Positions 37,686 through 40,698 of a DNA stretch of 40,698 nt are shown piece after piece (position 1 is the first letter of the stretch; each line of letters begins with the position of its first letter). A program made the position numbers and the translations under genes. This DNA comes from Paenibacillaceae bacterium ZCTH02-B3 (GTDB lineage: Bacteria; Bacillota; Bacilli; Paenibacillales; Paenibacillaceae), in the NCBI GenBank assembly GCA_002159065.1, contig LZRV01000027.1:1-40698 (forward strand), written 5' to 3'. Under the pieces are notes generated by a model that was given only the letters and a program-made list of their open reading frames with translations, was not told the DNA's origin and ran no database searches.

Positions 37686-39223
37686 ACAAAAGGGGAATGT
37701 TGCGCCGATGGATCATCCTTGGCATGATCACGGCGTTGGCCGGGTCGCTGCTGGCCGCCTGCAGCCGGGGAGCCAGCGAACCCCAGGGTCCGAGGACCCT
37801 GAGGATCGGCATCACGTATGGCAACGCGTACGAAGATTACTACACCCGGCAGTCGCTCACCGATGCCTTTGAACTGACCATGCAGGGCGCCATCGAAATC
37901 GAGATCGTGCCGGCGGTCAATTACGACCAGTTCCAGTTCATGACGCCTGAGGAACAGCAGAACCAGCCGGATGTCTATGAAGAGGTCAAGAAACTTCTCA
38001 CCGGCCCGAATCCGGTGGACGTCATGGTGCTGGATTCCTCGCTGCTGACGCTTCTGGCGCGCGACAACCTGCTGGTGCAGCTGGACCCGCTGATGGCCGA
38101 GGACAAGATCAGCAAGGATGATTTCGTGCCGGCCGTCATCGAGGGCATCGCGGAAATGGGAGACGGCTTCATCTACGCCCTGACCCCGACGTTCAACCCG
38201 TCCGCGCTGTTCTACAACAAAAAGCTGTTCCAGGAAGCGGGGGTGGAGTTTCCCACCGATCACATGACCTGGGACGACGTGTTCAATCTCGCCCGCCGGC
38301 TCAAACGGGGCGAGGGCAAAGACGCGGTATGGGGATTCACGTTCAACGAATGGGGCGGCGGCGGAGGCTTCTGGGAACTGCAACAGTTCGCCCAGCCGCT
38401 CAATCTGCGCATGTACGACGACAATCTCGAGCGGATGACCGTCAACAACGACAGCTGGAAAACGGTGTGGAGCACGATCACCCAGCTGTACAAGGACAAG
38501 GTGCTTCCGACGTATGAAGATCTGATGGCGGACCCTCCCCAGGACGGCATCTGGTACCCGTACATGGACCGGGCGTTCTTCCGCGGCAAGGTCGCCATGG
38601 TGCTGGGGAATTACAGCTTCATCAACGAATTGGTCAATTTCAACAACAACGTCGACCGGATCCGGGACAAAGGCTTCGAGCCCATCGACTGGGATGTGGT
38701 GACGGTGCCGTCCCACAGCTCCGCGCCGGGCGTCTCCGGCAACATCTACCTGAGCCAGCTGCTGGCCATCAACGCCAACGCGCAAAACAAGGAAGACGCC
38801 TGGACGTACATCAAGTTCATGACCGGCGACGAATGGGCGCGGCTGAAATCCCGAAGCACATGGGAAATGCCGGCGCGCAAGGCTTATATCCAGCCGCGTT
38901 TCGGCCTCAGCTACAACATCGAGGCTTTCTATTCCGTCAAGCCTGCGCCTCCGCGGTCATACACCGAACAGAAGCTGGAGCGGGATTACCCGAATCTGTG
39001 GATGATCCAACAGATCGGCGATCTCTTGTACAACCAGGTGCTCCGCGACGAGAAAACGGTGGACGAGGCGCTGGCGGAATGGGAAAGCCGGGGCAATGAC
39101 CTGCTCCTGAAGATCAAGGAAAATCCCAGCGGCCCCATCGAAGGCGTGTTCGACGACCTCTACGGGCCCGTTGGCGCCGGCGGAGCCATACTGAGAAGCA
39201 TGGCCATCGCCCGGCAGGGATAA
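37682..39223 (+). CDS. Extracellular solute-binding lipoprotein 2, paralogue of lipoprotein 1
   Basis: The 513-residue product has its lipobox LLAAC with Cys27, at the same position as in lipoprotein 1, and aligns with it nearly end to end without large gaps; most residues are identical by eye, for example PAVIEGIAEMGDGFIYALTP and QNKEDAW. It is about 20 residues longer at the C-terminus (PVGAGGAILRSMAIARQG). ATG 37682 overlaps the ATPase stop, and GGAGGGAGAAA is upstream, so it is coupled to the ATPase-AbrB gene. Both copies keep an aromatic-rich binding region, so both are probably functional rather than one decaying. Ligand unknown. Confidence 0.9.
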   Translation: MNKRGMLRRWIILGMITALAGSLLAACSRGASEPQGPRTLRIGITYGNAYEDYYTRQSLTDAFELTMQGAIEIEIVPAVNYDQFQFMTPEEQQNQPDVYEEVKKLLTGPNPVDVMVLDSSLLTLLARDNLLVQLDPLMAEDKISKDDFVPAVIEGIAEMGDGFIYALTPTFNPSALFYNKKLFQEAGVEFPTDHMTWDDVFNLARRLKRGEGKDAVWGFTFNEWGGGGGFWELQQFAQPLNLRMYDDNLERMTVNNDSWKTVWSTITQLYKDKVLPTYEDLMADPPQDGIWYPYMDRAFFRGKVAMVLGNYSFINELVNFNNNVDRIRDKGFEPIDWDVVTVPSHSSAPGVSGNIYLSQLLAINANAQNKEDAWTYIKFMTGDEWARLKSRSTWEMPARKAYIQPRFGLSYNIEAFYSVKPAPPRSYTEQKLERDYPNLWMIQQIGDLLYNQVLRDEKTVDEALAEWESRGNDLLLKIKENPSGPIEGVFDDLYGPVGAGGAILRSMAIARQG

Positions 39224-39262
39224 TTCCCGGGGCGTGCCGCGCATGCTATAACGGGCGACGGA

Positions 39263-39294
39263 GGCGCCGCGCGCGGGCGGAAGCGCGCGGCGCC
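39263..39294 (+). other. Perfect 12-bp GC hairpin upstream of the 54-codon gene
   Basis: GGCGCCGCGCGC (39263-39274) pairs fully with GCGCGCGGCGCC (39283-39294) across an 8-base loop. There is no T tract, so it is not a standard terminator. TGCTATAAC (39244-39252), an extended -10 with weak -35, lies just upstream, so the hairpin would sit in the leader of the small gene 39332-39496. Confidence 0.55.
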
Positions 39295-39331
39295 GCAAGC
39301 CGGCCGACAGCGTGCCATGGGAGGTGGCGTC

Positions 39332-39496
39332 ATGAAGTGGGTCTACTGGGCCAGACTGTATGACAGCAAATTCCAGGCCGGCTGCGTGATGCGCCGCATG
39401 GAACATGACGGCTGGCTCTTCGGCATCGACCCCCCGCGGGAAATCGAAGTGTTCCGCTCCCGGAAAGGGAAATACGGCGTGCGCTATCTGCCGTAA
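39332..39496 (+). CDS. Small 54-residue protein of unknown function
   Basis: ATG 39332 has GGGAGGTGG about 6 bases upstream, one of the best ribosome binding sites of the window, and the frame ends at TAA 39494. The product begins MKWVYWARLYDSKFQAG, continues CVMRRMEHDGWLFGIDPPRE and ends KGKYGVRYLP: basic, with many aromatic residues, no membrane helix and no signal peptide. The composition is that of a folded small protein rather than chance GC-rich reading. It looks like a conserved hypothetical protein, but I cannot name a family. Confidence 0.65.
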   Translation: MKWVYWARLYDSKFQAGCVMRRMEHDGWLFGIDPPREIEVFRSRKGKYGVRYLP

Positions 39497-39521
39497 ACCG
39501 CCCCGGGGGATGACGAAACCC

Positions 39522-39550
39522 TTGACGTTGCGCGCCATTCGGTGTAAAGT
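39522..39550 (+). promoter_or_regulatory. Sigma-A promoter of the tRNA genes
   Basis: TTGACG (39522-39527), 17-bp spacer, TAAAGT (39545-39550), 57 bases before the first tRNA. The position and near-consensus boxes fit a strong stable-RNA promoter. Confidence 0.7.
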
Positions 39551-39606
39551 GATGAGTGCTGCCTTACGTCACGGCTTTGCCGTTCACGCGGGGCGGCCAT
39601 CACCGA

Positions 39607-39683
<77 letters not shown>

Positions 39684-39702
39684 TCCTTTCGCCTTGAGAC
39701 CA

Positions 39703-39778
39703 GGGCCCTTAGCTCAGCGGTCAGAGCTGTCGGCTCATAACCGATTGGTCGGGGGTTCGAGTCCCTCAGGGCCCACCA
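39703..39778 (+). tRNA. tRNA with CAT anticodon, probably tRNA-Ile2 (lysidine type)
   Basis: A 76-base cloverleaf with encoded CCA; GGGCCCT pairs with AGGGCCC. The anticodon CAT is at 39736-39738 in loop CTCATAA. The acceptor stem, TTAGCTCAG start and TTGGTCG variable region resemble bacterial tRNA-Ile2 (whose C34 is changed to lysidine by TilS) more than elongator tRNA-Met. The amino-acid identity is inferred. Confidence 0.85.
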
Positions 39779-39802
39779 ACGGCAACAAGCGCGCGTCTTC
39801 CT

Positions 39803-39891
39803 GCCGGGGTGGCGGAACTGGCAGACGCACAGGACTTAAAATCCTGGGGTGGGTTACCACCGTACGGGTTCGATTCCCGTCCTCGGCACCA
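39803..39891 (+). tRNA. tRNA-Leu (TAA)
   Basis: An 89-base class II tRNA with long variable arm (GGGTGGGTTACCACC region) and encoded CCA. The anticodon TAA is at 39837-39839 in loop CTTAAAA. The acceptor is GCCGGGG with CCTCGGC. Confidence 0.95.
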
Positions 39892-39996
39892 AACGCGTTT
39901 GCCTAAGAACCGCGGACCCCGCGGACAATGGACTTGCCGCGCCCGGAAACATAGCCGCACGGCCGAGTGCGGCCCAAACAGCATACGCATCCATGC

Positions 39997-40045
39997 GGCA
40001 ACCCCGTTTCCGCGCCGGAACTTCCCGGACGGAAACGGGGTTGCC
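39997..40045. repeat. Perfect 16-bp inverted repeat between tRNA-Leu and hsp20
   Basis: GGCAACCCCGTTTCCG (39997-40012) and CGGAAACGGGGTTGCC (40030-40045) are exact reverse complements with a 17-base spacer. There is no T tract on either strand. It lies between convergent transcripts (tRNA plus, hsp20 minus) and may act as a bidirectional transcription stop, or be a dispersed palindromic repeat. Nothing else is visible in 39892-40069. Confidence 0.75.
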
Positions 40046-40069
40046 TGGCATTGGCGGCCTTATCTGCCG

Positions 40070-40510
40070 TCAGTGGAATTCGATGTCGATGCGCCGGCGT
40101 CCTTCGGCCTTGAGCTTCGGCATGCGGATTTCGAGGACGCCGTTTTTATAAGAGGCCCGGACGCCTTCCGGGTCGACGTTCGCCGGCAGCGTGACCGTCC
40201 GCTGGAACCGGCCTGCGAAGCGTTCCTGCCGGTGCAGGCGATCCCTTTCCGTTTCGTAGGTCCGGTGGATCGTGCCGCTGACGGTCAGCATCCGGCCTTC
40301 CACTTCGATCTGCACGTCATCCTTCTTTTGCAGCCCGGGCACATCGCAAACGGCCACCACGTCATGTTCGGTTTCGTACACGTCGATGCCGGGCACGTCG
40401 GACGACAGGCCGAACCATTGCCGGAGCGGGATATCGGCCGGGAAAAACCGTTCCCATTCCCGCCGCAAATTGTCCAGCTGGCGGAAAGGCTCATAGGGGA
40501 TCAGGGGCAT
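40070..40510 (-). CDS. Hsp20/alpha-crystallin small heat-shock protein
   Basis: ATP-independent holdase chaperone, 146 residues. The alpha-crystallin domain spans about residues 40-135 (DVYETEHDVVAVCDVPGLQKKDDVQIEVEGRMLTVSG), with ASYKNGVLEIRMPK near the end and a terminal IDIEF, an I-x-I-type motif for oligomer contacts. ATG at 40510 (minus) has GGAGG about 8 bases upstream. No CIRCE element is seen in the 111-base divergent gap, so HrcA control is not indicated. Confidence 0.95.
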   Translation of the reverse strand: MPLIPYEPFRQLDNLRREWERFFPADIPLRQWFGLSSDVPGIDVYETEHDVVAVCDVPGLQKKDDVQIEVEGRMLTVSGTIHRTYETERDRLHRQERFAGRFQRTVTLPANVDPEGVRASYKNGVLEIRMPKLKAEGRRRIDIEFH

Positions 40511-40621
40511 GCGGGTTCACCGCCTCCTTGGACAGGAATGGATTCGCGCCAATATTATGCGGTGCCGGCCATTTTTTATACGGCGTGACGGGCTGGGCCA
40601 GGCCCCGGGAAAGGAGGCGCC

Positions 40622-40698
40622 ATGGCCGCGTTTCGCTGGCTCAACCCGGCAACGGGGTATTTGCTGGGTGGCTACACCCATACCCTCAATCCCTATAT
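40622..40698 (+). CDS. Start of a probable radical SAM protein (SPL-like), truncated by the window
   Basis: ATG 40622 follows AAGGAGG by 4-5 bases. The 25 visible codons read MAAFRWLNPATGYLLGG then YTHTLNPY. In radical SAM proteins of the spore-photoproduct-lyase-like group this type of sequence precedes the CxxxCxxC cluster motif, which would lie just outside the window. The identification rests on this short stretch. Confidence 0.5.
   Translation, partial: MAAFRWLNPATGYLLGGYTHTLNPY

Noticed and set aside
40511..40621. CIRCE or other heat-shock operator upstream of hsp20
   Set aside because: No TTAGCACTC/GAGTGCTAA repeat is present in the gap.

Overview
The window comes from a GC-rich, endospore-forming Firmicute, most likely a member of the Paenibacillaceae; a thermophilic Thermobacillus-like lineage is my guess from base composition and gene order, not something proven here. 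Spore genes (spoIIGA, sigE, sigG, a YlmC/YmxH protein, a YteA-like protein) sit inside a division-gene order very close to that of Bacillus subtilis. T-box and PyrR leader control are also Gram-positive traits. Many genes start with TTG or GTG, each supported by a good Shine-Dalgarno sequence.

Bases 1-10590 hold the end of the division cluster and the early forespore/mother-cell sigma genes: divIB (partial), ftsA, ftsZ, spoIIGA, sigE, sigG, ylmC, pgeF, ylmE, sepF, ylmG, ylmH, divIVA. The spoIIGA upstream region shows a 22-bp-spaced promoter like the Spo0A-activated spoIIG promoter. sigG has a sigma-F-like promoter, and its ribosome binding site can pair with DNA-encoded sequence upstream of that promoter.

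Bases 10591-17562 hold a T-box-controlled type-2-like isoleucyl-tRNA synthetase, a DUF5665 membrane protein with a Gly/Ala-rich repeat head, a convergent YteA-like zinc-finger protein, lspA, and an RluD-type pseudouridine synthase with an acidic, tryptophan-rich N-terminal extension.

Bases 17563-25980 are a pyrimidine operon, pyrR-pyrC-carA-carB-pyrF-pyrE. It has a sigma-A promoter, a PyrR-binding hairpin, a long-range antiterminator candidate and a strong terminator in its leader. The usual pyrP, pyrB, pyrK and pyrD are absent from this locus. An 11-codon arginine-rich mini-ORF lies in the leader.

Bases 26086-30256 hold an ABC-2 drug-export-type pair behind a candidate operator, a four-unit 47-bp tandem repeat, and glnS on the minus strand. 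GlnRS is not general in Firmicutes.

Bases 30449-39223 are the most unusual region: a six-gene apparent operon with a MacB-type ATPase, a lipoprotein membrane-fusion protein, a 960-residue FtsX-type permease, a solute-binding lipoprotein, a second MacB-type ATPase fused to a C-terminal AbrB/SpoVT-like domain, and a second, paralogous solute-binding lipoprotein. An export/mechanotransmission-type ABC system joined with importer-type binding proteins is the best candidate for an undescribed system here.

Bases 39224-40698 hold a 54-codon conserved-looking small gene, three tRNA genes (initiator Met, a CAT tRNA that looks like Ile2, Leu-TAA), a perfect 16-bp inverted repeat, an Hsp20 gene on the minus strand, and the first 25 codons of a probable radical SAM protein.
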